DNA of 64,000 nt from Ichthyophonus hoferi (Eukaryota > Opisthokonta > Ichthyosporea > Ichthyophonida > Ichthyophonidae): NCBI GenBank assembly GCA_002751075.1, contig NAOQ01000180.1, positions 1-64,000 on the forward strand. The letters run 5' to 3'. This document shows, in pieces, positions 17,851-30,960 of this stretch (positions within the stretch are counted from its first letter, which is position 1; each line of letters begins with the position of its first letter). A model generated the notes under the pieces. It searched no databases and had not been told where the DNA came from. It saw only the letters and a list, made by a program, of their open reading frames with translations. The translations under genes and the position numbers were made by a program.

Positions 17851-18427
17851 AATAAATGAAGCTCATCTAGTCTAAAATGGACCAAGTATGTTTCTCAAGT
17901 CCCTAGGAAAATGTTGTTGCTCTAGGACTAGTTACAGTTATTCCACTAGTTGGCTTCATTTTGTTTTTTCAAATGTTAAGCACTGCACCCTCACTCTATA
18001 CCGTGATACGTAACTTGGGTATATATAATATATTATGGCATTATATATAACTAAATCATACAAATTTTAATTGTGGCTCTGTTCGCAATTTATTTATACA
18101 TTATAAATCATTCGTGCTGATTTGTTTAGTCTATTTGGTTATTAATGCTGTATATAAGGTGCTCTGTGGTTAATGGCTTAACTTCTACGTCTCTCTATGT
18201 AAACTATTACATATTTGCATTTGATTTTGGAAAAACGAAATTGTTATATCTGTTTGGAGAGAAAAAAAAAGGTGTCTGCATTATTATGCCTATTGTTTCC
18301 GTTTACTTCTATTTATGACGTGAAAGAGGCCACCAAAACATTCTAGAATAGTAGTTTGCGTTGTTTATATTAAAACCCCTTTTTTAAAAAAAAAATTTCA
18401 GCCTCAAACGGCCGCTTTTTATTTAAC

Positions 18428-21241
18428 ATGGTGGTGGTTACTATCATTGGGTTAGCTACTGCACTGTTCCTGCCAGCAGTTGCGTACATTATAACTAAAC
18501 TTGTAGCTCCACCGCCTAACCCGTCTACTTTTTATACTCCCATGTTGGGAGCAACTGTTGTAAGAAAAAGTGATAAAGATGAGCGAGAAGGCGCTTGGCG
18601 GAGGTATTTAAAATACATTGTCCATGTTGTGGTAAGAAAATGTGAACTGCAGAGGCTCTGTGAGGGTGTTGTTCTCTCCCCTGAAGTATTTTGGGAAGTA
18701 GAGTGGTCGCTACGAAGATCTCATCAACTACACCACCTCTATATAAAACTATCCAATGATGTTGAATTTAGACCGGTGCAGGCTATTCAGGATATTATAA
18801 GCATCAAAAAGTTAAAGACTACCAATGATGTTGTAATAGCTAATCTAACACGTTGTCTGGAGAAAAGGTATACTGTCTACACATGTTAATGGGAAATTGG
18901 TTTGTTCTTCTTTATTGATTATCCTTTATTTGGCTATGATACTTGTCTCCAGTGTAGAGCATTATTTTTACTCTCGCACCTTTATACTTATAATATTTGT
19001 TATTCCGTATGTAGACTAAATAACAGCTTGGCATGTGTTGTTATATACTCCGTTACAGGTTGAAAAGGTTTTATAAAATGAAAAGAAGAGAGCCAATAAG
19101 ACAATATAAATGGTTGAAAGGAGGGAGGTGGATATATAGAGGTGATAATGATTGTCTTGTGTAAAACCCCTGTTCAATTTGTCACAAACACATTGAATTT
19201 GTCAATTTTGCCAAGGTTTTTCTAACATTATTTCCTGATTACAGGTATCAAATAGCCATGCTATGTAGATGTGTTGAACAATGGAAAAATATGCAATACG
19301 ATAGTACCAATCCTGTACACGAAGATACATTGGAACGGCTGTGGACAACCATGATGCCAGATGAACCATTTCCAGGTCGTGTGGGAAAACATTGGAGCAC
19401 ATTAGGGTTCCAGGGAGTAGATCCTGCTACTGATTTTAGGTAGGTTGTTATGCTTAGACACACGTGTATATATATTATGTGCGTATGAAATATCCTATTA
19501 TAACCCTGAATGATACACTTTCAGTATGTATCATGATGGGTATGTTAAGCTATGTTAGTTTGCTTCCTCTTACTTTTTCTCACCTTTACACTCATACGGA
19601 TGCTCATACTTCTATTCACATTTATTCATCATATACGCATACAGCCGAATGTATCTGATTTATAGGTATTATATCTTTTTTTCATTTTCATCTATGTTGT
19701 TGTTTTTCATATACGCTACTTCATCTGTTTATAAGCATATTTATTACCATAAGATGGGTTTGGATGAGCTCCCTACTGTTAACACCCTCACAATATGTAT
19801 GTTTTTCTTTTGGGTATACCTCTATCTTTAGGGAGTCATAATTGATACCTTTCATCGTTTCTTGTTTATCTTAATTTCAATTAAGTCGTTCACCCACACA
19901 GACACACATATATATATAAGTACAGTTCTCGTGTACCCATCCCTCTCTTACTTTGTCTTTTTTCTTTTTTTTTTTTTTTTTTTTTTTTTTTGTNNNNNNN
20001 NNNNNNNNNNNNNNNNNNNNNNNNNNNNNNNNNNNNNNNNNNNNNNNNNNNNNNNNNNNNNNNNNNNNNNNNNNNNNNNNNNNNNNNNNNNNNNNNNNNN
20101 NNNNNNNNNNNNNNNNNNNNNNNNNNNNNNNNNNNNNNNNNNNNNNNNNNNNNNNNNNNNNNNNNNNNNNNNNNNNNNNNNNNNNNNNNNNNNNNNNNNN
20201 NNNNNNNNNNNNNNNNNNNNNNNNNNNNNNNNNNNNNNNNNNNNNNNNNNNNNNNNNNNNNNNNNNNNNNNNNNNNNNNNNNNNNNNNNNNNNNNNNNNN
20301 NNNNNNNNNNNNNNNNNNNNNNNNNNNNNNNNNNNNNNNNNNNNNNNNNNNNNNNNNNNNNNNNNNNNNNNNNNNNNNNNNNNNNNNNNNNNNNNNNNNN
20401 NNNNNNNNNNNNNNNNNNNNNNNNNNNNNNNNNNNNNNNNNNNNNNNNNNNNNNNNNNNNTTTTTTTTTTTTTTTTTGTAGTTCATTTTTGTTTCATTCT
20501 TTTTCAATTTCACCTGACTATAATTTGCGTCACCTCCAATCAATGTTTTTGAAGGTGGGATTATGTTTTGTTTTAAATGAAGAAACCTGGAAGGAGGTAA
20601 CAGGTGTCTTGCATACTGAAAGAAATAGTGCGTGTATATACTTGTGGCCTTCCACTAAGTTTTGACTGATACTGTGTGCCAATAACTGTGTTTTGGTTAA
20701 TATGACACTCAAGTTGACTTTATTATACCAACATATACGTAGTATGACGCATGCAGTAACCTATTAATCTAATAGTGAGTTACTTGATTTTAATTCACTC
20801 ACTAACCCAACGTTAAATTGTGAATACAGATCTACAGGAATGTTAAGCTTGTATAATATGCTATATTTCCTAGAAAAGCATTCTACCATTGCCCTCTCTC
20901 ACTTCAATTTTTCCAAGCATCCTAAACACGGTTATCCCTTTGCCTTGGCCTGTATCAACATGACAGCTGTAGCTATACAGCTAATGCAATCGGGAGCTTT
21001 GCATTGCCACCTATACGGTTTGAAGGGGTCCGTAATTGAGTTACGTGACTTCCAAGATGTCTTTTGCTGGCTCATAGTTGGCTTTTGTCAAATTTGGAAA
21101 AAGGAACTTCCTGAGAATATTATGGCATATCCTAGAATTAAGAAGCTGTATGAAGATGATATCTTGCTACCTGCTTTGGCAGCCACACTGTATGGTAATT
21201 TTTTGCTGCTTCCTAATGATGTGAAGAAGAATTTTGAATGA
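18428..21241 (+). CDS. ELMOD: ELMO-domain protein (ELMOD family)
   Basis: Three exons join in phase: 18428-18867, 19245-19439 and 20830-21241 (TGA), 348 residues. ELMOD proteins are GTPase-activating proteins for Arf/Arl GTPases. The hallmark sits across the last junction: KHWSTLGFQGVDPATDFR then STGMLSLYNMLYFLEKH. Farther on come YPFALACINMTAVAIQLMQSGAL and a C-terminal block with IWKKELPENIMAYP. The Arg of TDFR, the proposed catalytic residue of the family, is present, while the usual following Gly is Ser. Residues 1-27 are strongly hydrophobic and may anchor the protein in a membrane, a feature I do not recall as typical. An acceptor (TTTCAG) just before the ATG suggests a 5'-UTR intron. 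Intron 2 holds a poly-T tract and an assembly gap, so an additional exon there cannot be excluded. Confidence 0.88.
19994..20460. other. Assembly gap (N) flanked by poly-T
   Basis: 467 N's sit inside ELMOD intron 2, with T-runs on both sides, so the gap probably covers a homopolymer-rich stretch. The true length is unknown. Confidence 0.95.
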
Positions 21242-22620
21242 TGATGACTTGTCCAGTACGATGGCTATGGTTTTGTTACTGCACATGTTTTCTGAGCTTT
21301 ATGGCTTAATAAGATCAAGAGCTGTGAGGAATACGAGTTGGTGAAATGAAGATATTATCATGTATATATGTATATTTGTCGGAGGGGTATTTGCATATAC
21401 TTGATACTTTAGTTGCAATAAAAATGTGTTGGGGGTATACATCAATAGTATATGACCCTCTGATAGATAAAATACAAAATGGAAAACAACCAGAAAATAA
21501 AAGGCATCGAATCTTTATGCTGAGGATGTTCAGCCTTTAGTCATGCTAAACAATCTATGGGTTATGGCTAAATATGCTGTTAAACAGAAATATTTATTTA
21601 CTTTAGAAATTTACTTAATATTAGTGGCACTTTCTATTGCATATGTAGTCCAAAACTTGCTAATGTGTTCTAAACTTTATCCCGCCAAACTAGGATCAAC
21701 TATAGATACAGCAATAGACACGCATAAAATGTACCATAAAGGTCATTTAAAAAATATCCACAGCCTATCAACTATTTAAGGGTATAGTAGATTTACAATT
21801 GATTGTATATCTCAGAGTTGGATATGACTGGGATTTGTTGTGGGTTACAATGATGGCAGGTCTATGTAAACACTACCTGAACCTATATTGCCACTAGAAA
21901 GCATGCATAGGTACCCGCTAGATATGCAAATTATCTTCATCATGCCTTATGATTTGTGCGGGTTGTTCGAATGTGTTGGTGAAATAGTGTTCAGTTTGAC
22001 CCAGATATATCACCTATAAACCTGCTGATAAGTAGTAATGATTACACTATCTATTGTATTTTATGAAATCATGCTATGCTGTGGGTTATTATTAATTCCT
22101 AAAAAGGTGTCACTCACGGGTAACAAATAATCTTTAATGAAAGATCTTGCACTTTAATTAAATTATAAATAAATAAAAAGTATTAATGCTTCAATATCAT
22201 TTCCTCCCTTTTGGATAGATAGTAAGAAATGTTGTCATATACACTAGTATAAACATACGTTTTAAGGTTTATATAGGTATTATGTGTGAATACAGAATAT
22301 GCGTAAGTTAGAAACGTTGCACTACTTAGAGTACAGGTTCAATTAATTAATAGTAATGGCCTTACATAAAGCTCATTACTTTAGTAGTGTGACACCTTTT
22401 ATTGAACTTTTATTGTGGTTAAAATCCTATTACTTATATATAGACACTCGTATTGATTTTTCTAAAGTTTATCCTAGTATTTCATTTTAATGCGTGTTAA
22501 ACAATAATAGATTTAAGGAATCCAAATTAGTTTTTAGTTAAGTGCGTAAGAACCAATGCTCTGTATGCATCAGTCAAATCCCATAATGGCACATAAGTAA
22601 AACTCGGGTGAAATAATATA
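21242..22620. other. ELMOD 3' flank and repeat debris
   Basis: A degraded reverse-strand relative of repeat family A lies at 21583-21720, sharing the ACATATGCAATAG and CACTAATATTA core. No gene was recognised in the rest. Confidence 0.5.
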
Positions 22621-22639
22621 GTAAGTATTGGAACGAACG

Positions 22640-23440
22640 CGTTCAAAAAAAAATTTGTTACATTTTACTCCTTTATGATGCTGGATCGCGCCTGGGAAAA
22701 CGTTCATACGAGCGCATCAATGATCAGTCTTATTTTAGTTAATCGAATGCCATTCTATTGTAAGTAGATTGATTTTTGTTAATACATAATATGCGGTTTA
22801 TGAACACTTTTACGTCAATGAGGAAATGGGTCAATTTGCCATCTAAATAAGAACACAATAGTATTTAAGTATTGTGGTAAGATCGGACAATTCTAGTGGG
22901 TCTCTGTAGCCTATTGTGAGTTGGATTAGCCAATATTAATCTTTACTATCAGTTCCATTTACGACAGTGAATATACTTATGCAGGTATTCACCGCAATTG
23001 ACATGCACAATAAAGATCGGAAAGTGTATAAAAGGAACAAAAACAATTAATAAAAAATAATATTGTCAGTCGTCAATATTTACTGTTCAATTATTGCTTT
23101 ATGTTTTGTTTCACATTATGTCTATTGTTGTCCAAGAAATTGAAGTAACTAATCCAGAGACTTTACTAGAAGGTCAACTAGTTAAGTCACAGTCATAATT
23201 AGACTACAGTTATTACATATAAAATACATTGCCAAGTGAGAATCTAAAAGCTTCTATATTCATTGATTAACAGAGGGAGACTCAAGAGCAGCTAACTAGA
23301 ACTCTTGCCTCCCCTTCACCTGACGACGACTACCTGATAAAACTCAGTACAACAGATACTAATCACATTTCCAATAGTATGAGGCGCCAATATTACATAG
23401 GAACATCCTCTTACAGAGTGGGAATAGGTTTAAAGTCCAA
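22640..23440 (+). repeat. LTR-retroelement remnant (element B), long terminal repeat and leader
   Basis: This segment matches 37453-38240 in the same orientation and 38880-39260 in reverse. Shared landmarks include TCAGTCGTCAATATTTACTG and GACAATTCTAGTGGGTCTC. An LTR-like part (to about 23060) is followed by the start of a gag-like frame (MSIVVQEIEVTNPET). It is broken, and the copies are visibly diverged, so it is an old fossil. Confidence 0.6.
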
Positions 23441-23954
23441 TACGTAGCTTAGTTGTTAGGACTAGATTGAGTAAACTGCTGGCCAGTCACTTTGACTGCA
23501 AATATATAACCAAATCTCAACTCTATCAAGGACCAGAAAGTCCCAACACAAACAAATGCTGCTTAAAACACATAAAAAATATTTGCTTTTTACTATCAAG
23601 GTATGATTTGAACCAAAATGTCAAATTATTCCAAAGGCAACATTTTACCAAGGTGTATACTATTACTTATTCCCATCACCTATGCCCAGTCCGTGAGAAT
23701 TGACAAGAAAATTAGAGTGACACTTCCATCCAACTAAACCGATTTACCTCATGAGCCCCCCCTTCTGCCAGATTTCAATCTTGACTCCATATCTTATGAT
23801 ACATTTGGATTGACAAGTTCAAAGGATTTAATCTCTTTGGAACCACGTTACGACAAGAAAATGTAGTCCGACAATATGATTATGAGAAAATCCCAAACAC
23901 AGAACTACACTATAGACATGAAATGTCAATACAAGAGAGAATGATATAGCATAT

Positions 23955-24306
23955 ATATTAGAACAGGAATATTTAATTAATTTAGGTTTTTCTTTACATA
24001 ACTATAAGCATTAAATATTATTAGCAATTTTTATTACATATGTAGCCTGGGAAAATAGCTAGTACATTCTGTTGGCGTTAAACGGCAATTCAGAATGATC
24101 TATCAAAATTGAACCAGCCAATGGTAAATATCCTGCAACTATATAATAAGCCCTTTCAGATCATATGTTCTGAGTCCAGATAACACATTGCTTAGGCATC
24201 CTGCCTAAGACAATTCTTGCAGCCTTTTTTTAATAATAATAAATATGTTTTAGCACATTTGTACTTTGTGTATGCAAAGGGACACGTTAAAACCCTCCTT
24301 AATTTA
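23955..24306 (-). repeat. Dispersed repeat family A, copy 2
   Basis: This is the reverse-strand partner of 3420-3760. It aligns over nearly its full length and includes TTAGGCAGGATGCCTAAGCA and the terminal CTACATATG...AATATTTAA core. The translated core LPLAGSILIDHSELPFNANR parallels LPLAGSVFIDNIGLPFNTNR of copy 1, suggesting the ancestor was coding. Confidence 0.6.
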
Positions 24307-24535
24307 ATATTCTCTTTCCTAAACGAATATGTCACTGGAACGCTCGTGTCTCTACTTATTATTCCCAACAATATACAACATTTGGGGTCCATTAATTATT
24401 GAACTATTCGACTGATTCTAGGTTAATACCGGGGTCTGAAGAGGTTTCAAAACCTGCTAAAAGCTAGAAAGACGAATGAGAAATAGAATTGATGATGTGA
24501 TAATAATAATAAGATACTAACACTGAAAAGACTTT

Positions 24536-24640
24536 TTTTTTAACTGTGGTGAATGTGAAACGAATCATCTTGTAATTATGTATGTATATTATTGTCGCAA
24601 ATATGTGGGTAGAAAAATGTTGAGTTTCAACAGGTCGATC
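24536..24640 (-). repeat. Dispersed repeat family C
   Basis: The reverse strand reads TTTCTACCCACATATTTGC, then GATTCGTTTCACATTCACC. The same order occurs at 53232-53345 and 56190-56325 (forward) and 57325-57412 (reverse). It is a ~100-bp repeat of unknown class. Confidence 0.6.
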
Positions 24641-25434
24641 AGTAAGAAATGATCATTACTTGAAAGAATGTCGCTGATCTAATAGTTAAAGTTGGCAAGA
24701 TACGAAGAAATATTAGAAATATGTATTTTGTAAGATCTAGATTGCCATATTTACCTAACATGTATAAATGATACAAATCCAATACAAAAATATAAAATGA
24801 AATATCTTAGGATAGAGAGAGCCATGTGATATAGATTGGTATTTTATTTGATCGTGCACGCTCACATACACCATCTGCAGTAAAAGTTGGATATTGACCC
24901 TAACCCTAAAGAATTTAAGCAGACCTTAAGTCCTCAATAAAAAAATAACGTTGCAAAAAGCCTGGTTATACATAAAATAAATCAATAATAAGCATAGCTG
25001 CTATAGCACTGAATAGGAAGATAAGAGCAGTAGCAAATTATTACAATTAAAAATCATAAACTAAATCATAGTTGGGCTTAACTTTAAGAATTAGAAATGG
25101 GTTGACAATACATAGGCGCATTACATAGTCAAGACATTGTTGCCAGAAAACTAGTATACTGGAATGAATTGACTTCTTAGCCTACCCTAATTATTCAACT
25201 ACTTTAGTAGAGGCTAATATGCAATGCCAAAAACATAACATTCAAGTTGTGTATCTGTATGACTTGGTGCTATGCATAAAAATTGGAGCAAATTGAAAAT
25301 AATTGTTTTACTCTTTGAATTTTGCCTCATACATATGAGTGAAAGTGAATACAAGCATCAGCATTACAAAACAAAAATAAGACTGCTATCATTTATTATG
25401 ACACGAACGGGTCAGGAAAATTACGGTATTAAAA

Positions 25435-25438
<4 letters not shown>

Positions 25439-25468
<30 letters not shown>
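25439..25468. repeat. (TA)n microsatellite
   Basis: About fifteen TA units in a row. The surrounding 24640-25692 interval holds no gene I can support. Confidence 0.85.
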
Positions 25469-25471
<3 letters not shown>

Positions 25472-25692
25472 GGCAGCAGTTATTTATCGTCTTCAATGTT
25501 AATATTTATAAGCTATCCCCGATGGAGCAATAATTGTCTAAATATCACCTCGCACCAAACGTTTCCAGGTTGATTCATCCAAACCTATCTTTGTCAACCA
25601 TATTATCTATACGATACCTAAGATGTACACTTGATAATGAATGGCCCGATAGATAATAGACACGACAAAAATAAAAGGTGACAAAAAAATGT

Positions 25693-26202
25693 TTAAACAG
25701 CCACCTGACGCTTATGAATAGCCACAATTACAGGGGATGTGATGGGTGTGAGGTACTCCTTCACTTCATTGGGAAGATGTTTGTAGCCTTTAACTCTCTG
25801 CACACATTTAGGAGTTCCGCAAATGCAGTCAAAGGGAGAAGTCATGTCCCATTCGGTAGAGTTGTAGTTAAACGAGAATCGCTCGCCTTTGGCAATAGGA
25901 CGCAATGTACGCATATGAAGGATAAAGCCGGTAGACACATCCTGGGACTGCTTGATAATAAGGGTGCAGTTGGGTTCACAAGAATGGTCCATGAACTTGA
26001 CAAAATCCTCACCAAGATCGAGGTGTTTATCGGTATCAACTTGAATGGTGTGCATAGTGGGTATGTCCAAGATTCTCATACCAGAAACAACAGCGACATC
26101 GACGCCCTCAGCGAAATTAACAGAGGCGATAAGGGTAGTACCTGTCTCAAAGCTCTTGAGAGCAATAGGAGAGTTCTTGGAATCCATTACAATACCGCTC
26201 AT
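25693..26202 (-). CDS. Small SET-domain protein, intronless
   Basis: A single 169-residue frame. SET enzymes transfer methyl groups from S-adenosylmethionine to lysines. Visible parts are FMDHSCEPNC (the NHSCxPN cofactor knot, with Asp in place of the usual Asn), then LRPIAKGERFSFNYNSTEWD (the GEElxxxY end of the SET fold with its Tyr), then FDCICGTPKC, a CxCxxxxC post-SET zinc site, then VKGYKHLP. Only about 60 residues precede the knot, so the pre-SET and early SET strands are minimal. The layout matches compact stand-alone SET proteins known from algae and bacteria more than histone methyltransferases with extra domains. The lack of introns and the more balanced codon use contrast with most neighbours. 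The substrate is unknown, and a transferred or retroposed origin is possible but unproven. Confidence 0.82.
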   Translation of the reverse strand: MSGIVMDSKNSPIALKSFETGTTLIASVNFAEGVDVAVVSGMRILDIPTMHTIQVDTDKHLDLGEDFVKFMDHSCEPNCTLIIKQSQDVSTGFILHMRTLRPIAKGERFSFNYNSTEWDMTSPFDCICGTPKCVQRVKGYKHLPNEVKEYLTPITSPVIVAIHKRQVAV

Positions 26203-29200
26203 TTTGATGGACTTTTATATATGTAGACCTTAAAAAGTTGCTAACTTAATAAAATAAAACAGCTTATAAACTGTGAGTACTGGCATATTGATAGCAAGTC
26301 TTGGGCTTATATAGTAAAAAAAAATCATATACGTGAATTTGATTGGTTTGGGTAGACAACGAAAGCAAACTAATATAAATACCTAGCGGATAATGCTCAC
26401 GATGCACAAAAAAAGCTGTTCTCATTAATAAATATATTAAAATATGTATTTATTAAAGAAAAAATTGTTTTTTAGATTTCTTTTTTTTGGTTTTGTTTAG
26501 AATATTTTATCATTTAGGTTGCCAGAGAATCATTTTTAATATTTCAATTGACGTCATCATTCATGGTTACGCTAATTCCTTTATTTCCTGATCTAGTTCC
26601 CAAAGATCTGTGAGTTACTATTTTATCAGTGATTTTTAACCTTCGAATAGGCGTGATAAAACATAACAGCATTTGAGAATATTATGACATCAAATAATGA
26701 CGATCGCATTCGTCATCTACAGGGGGACTAAATCTCTACCTCCGAGAATATTAACCTGTTTTATTTACAAGTTATTAGTATTATTATTATTATTATATAT
26801 AAATATAGATATTTATATAATCGCTTGCTATTAAAGAATCGCTGTGGCACTACGTAGTAGTAAGTTGGAATAGTGTGACATTCATTATTTATTATTGCAT
26901 TGCTATTCTTTCACATGTTGAGCAACCCAGGACCACTTAAATTTCACATTATATTCACCACCCAAGATGTAAAATGTGTGTACACAAAAACCCCATGTGC
27001 ACTTATCTACATATTTACATATATAGTATTATACTATAGTTTTCACCTACTACATAGATATACTAGAAAAAATAATGTTTATCTCATTTGGACATTTCTT
27101 TATATAACGATAATCATTTAATATCAGTAACAATTACTATTACACGTATAATCTGAAGAAAAAAAATATCTACACCCATATATATATATCATCAATTCTT
27201 CCATATCGAATCATTGTGATATAATAACAGCTATTTGGGATAATGTAGCATACAAATATAACCGTCATATTCGTTATTCACAGGAAGAGCTCTTCATATC
27301 CCCTCATTATAAATATTGCTAACCTAATTCACCATATATTGCAAGATTGTTTGCTTATTCCGAATGAACACGTAGCTCGGCCTAGATTTGTAAAACACAA
27401 CTGGGCAAATCTCACATATTACCTCAGTCACCAGCCACCGGACCGCCAGATGCCACAGCGAGCAGGAACATTTAAGATACACTTAATATAACAAGCAGAT
27501 CATGAAATGATTGGTCCAATATTAGTGGATTGAATAACGTTTTTAACCAGGTAAATTGATTTGCCAATAAATAATCTTTACAGTCGGTCCATTTACAAAG
27601 AGGAACAGCTACGATTGATACGTGCGATAAACAAAGGTAGAAAAAGAATAAAAGGGAACGGAAACAACTAATAAACGCCCCAGCACACTTGGGAATACGC
27701 GGCAACCTCGCATGCCTGTATGCATATACAATACCGTTATGGGAAAATACGAATACGTTCGTGACACAAAATTTTGCATTCGTTTATTATTTGTTAAACA
27801 TATCATGATATATTTTCTATATATGGTCCTATTATACAACATCCAATTGGCGACCCCGAAGCCTGTGCACAAGTCACTGGAACTATCCCAGACTGCTTAC
27901 CCATTTAACATACAGTTTACCAATGACGATCACTTAGTGAATCACTAGTAGATGTTGAACATGATTCGAGTTTTAACAGATCCAAGCATTGGAACTCTAA
28001 CTCTAGATGTAAATCTTTTAGTCATCATTATTTATCCTACATCGAATCGGCGTGGTCCAGTATGATGGAACCATTTATCCGTCAGAGTGAGCTAAATATT
28101 CTCAAAACTCCAATATATCCAGCCGTTATACACATAGCTCGTTTTATTTACATGTTCTTCTATATATATATATCACTAGTCACTTATAAAATTATCATAC
28201 ACTACAATAAAAGTAATTTAGTATAGTATGACACGAAATCATGATTTGTTACATAAACCATCTCGCAATACGAGCCAGCCTTGCCAATTTTCTTAATATT
28301 TGAACTGTTTAGTCATATACAAAAAATGGCTTGCTTTAGTCACACTTTGTTCTTGTAGCATGGCAACAAGTAATAATGATTCAGCTATTCCGCCGTTTGG
28401 ACTGGCTTTGTCTATTTGTTGAAATTTACAATTCTTAGCCATTACAAAACTGGCTTGCTTTGTTTGTATTTTTTGTTCTATATGCTATTCACCAGCGATT
28501 GTATTATCGCTGGTTACTTACCGAATCACTGTAGGCTATTATGATACCAATATAGTTTAGTATGATATCAAATAATACTTACCTAAGCCAATCATGCGGT
28601 GTGGCTAAATTTAAGATATTAAGATGAGCCCCATTGTGGGATGTTGGATGTGATAACCATTGTGCAACACCCTACCCTAATATATGCTATACTAAATTTA
28701 TATCATATTTACCCAAAATAATTCCATTCCATAAGTGATTGTGCTTACCTATATTAATCTCTAAGTATTTAATCATAATTAATGTAGTTAACTTTATGTT
28801 TTGTTCTCGATAGATATATTTAAAAATATCACTGTACATTTATCGAATCATTGTGGGTTAATATGATGACATTAGTTTATCATAGTACAACATCAAATCG
28901 GCATCACATTCACCAATTAGTTTAAGTATAGCCGTACTTTTTTAGATCACCACTGGTCTTCTATTGCATCATCGTCGTATAATATGACATCAACTTGTGA
29001 TCATTACATTCGCCATCAAGTATTGATGTACAATTACTGTAAAAGCAACGTATTTGCGCTTCATTCTAAGTATTTATTATTCATATAATCTTAGGTTAAT
29101 GACGCTAAATTGAAATAGAATGGCTTAAAATAGTATTTATTCAATTTACCTTCCCGTAGTGTAAGCTAACTTCAGCTAATTTCTTAGTATTAAACCATTA

Positions 29201-30409
29201 AAAATGTATTTCCACTTAGATATTACTACTCGTTACTTTGATTAACACTTTAGTTCTTAAAAACAGTCTTTGGGATGGTATGGTTTCAAATAGTGACTAT
29301 CATTCTTCAAATTTCACACTGAACTTGTATCTCAATATATCTAACCATTATACGGATAGGTCGGTTTATTTGTGTTTCACTCCGATAATTATTTATCTCC
29401 ACTATTTCGTAGTTTCATATTGCAATCTATTGAATAGAGTTGCTTGGTGTAAAATGAAATGCTAACAAGCACATTTACCAATTCACATAAGTAGTTAAAT
29501 AAGACCATTTTCTTAATATATCTACTATAAACATAGCTCACTTTCATTCTCTATTTGTGTCAATATGCAGTTGTGATATAACAATGGCAATGATGGGACA
29601 TCTCTCATACAAGAGGTGTGCCAATATAATATAAAATATGTTTTATTTATTTGTCTGCCATTAATTAATACTAAGTACTATTTAACTAACATGGACAATA
29701 ACAGAGAGAGTATCTATGTCAGCTATCGTTTATAGTTTTTTAAATAACTCCACCTCTCTAATCAGTGAGAGTAGCAATCCTAATTGCTTTCAACAAACAA
29801 TATAGAATTTAGAAGAGAACCGAAAACTCTTGCTGATGTCCGGCGTCAGTAGTTTTATGTATTTTATTGACTTACACAAAGCAAACACGTAAGCCACTAA
29901 AGTTAGATTGAAGTCACGTAATCAAACCAGTACAGTCAAGATCTTATAAGGAGCCCAATAATTATGCAGTCTTCCCTATATGATAAACCTAATATATGAC
30001 ACTATTAAACTTATATAGCCATGATCCAGATTGAACTTAATTTCTGTATACCATATTATATTAAGTATACAGTTTGATCTAAATTCAGTTTCACCGCATC
30101 ACGTGTTTGGAATAGTATAAATTAAACACTGTGTGGTTGAGGCAGGGCTTCTATTTTGGTTAACACTATAGTCTGCCACATGACATGTATTATTGTTGAG
30201 TAATGGCTTAAGATAAAGATGGGGTATATTATGTTTACTCTGTATTTTAGCATTTCAACAAACTCAGTACGGCTTCTCTTGGGATGAATCAATTTCGTCA
30301 CAGCAGGTGGCAATACCCAATGTTAGATTGTACATAATTTTATTTTATTATTATTCAAGGATTTATACAGCTTTCCAAAAAACTGCCCTAAGGCTGCGAA
30401 AAAAGTACG
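26203..30409. repeat. Decayed repeat-rich intergenic region
   Basis: No gene was recognised. A loose motif recurs several times with spacer: CGAATCA[TC]TGTGGG-like, then TATGATRACAT, then ATTCGCCA (for example near 27205, 28045, 28525, 28845 and 28955). A reverse family A relic lies at 27065-27165. GGCGACCCCGAAGCCTGTGC near 27848 matches the reverse strand of 38217-38266. This looks like several old mobile elements worn down together. Confidence 0.5.
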
Positions 30410-30960
30410 TGTTATGACAGGAATTTCTGATCGGAAATTGCAATCTAGGATTTCTAATAAGACAATTTGATCGAATACTTCTCAATGTTCCTATGACTCT
30501 AGCGCATCTAGAGTGACTGGAATAATTGCATGGTCAGGTACTCAAGCAATGCATACACTATACCACACAAACATTATATATATTATATACAATTTTTACA
30601 TTCAATAACCCAACAAGATGGGGACGCTATCTTAGTAAGTGTATTAGGCACATAGTTTAAAATGTAGAAAACATAGTATAGTAATGAAAGTGGTCTCGAA
30701 CCAATCGGGAATGGATACTGATCAATGATACATTGAATATCTTTGATTAAACATTTTGTTAGTGAAAACCCTTAAATTAAAGAAAATGCTAGCTGTGCTA
30801 GTATTTGAGATGGGTTAAGTCACAATACGTGGCTTTTACATGATAACTGATAATCATTAATATCTATTTAATAAGAACACTACACCATGAGCAAAAAAAG
30901 AAAAATTGAGATTTGGTTTGACTCCACTTAGTCAAACCTTCATTTTACTTAAGTCAGACA
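30410..30960 (+). repeat. Left LTR of the copia element
   Basis: Pairs with 36896-37452. Both contain TACTCAAGCAATGCATACAC and GCTAGCTGTGCTAGTATTTG. It ends TCAGACA. Confidence 0.85.

Noticed and set aside
20571-20660. Open stretch MFLKVGLCFVLNEETWKEV in ELMOD intron 2, considered as an exon
   Set aside because: Exons 2 and 3 join through a split Arg codon to give the expected TDFR motif without it.
19862-20665. Long open frames across the poly-T and N gap
   Set aside because: They are made of N's and homopolymer. The flanking exons join in phase without them.
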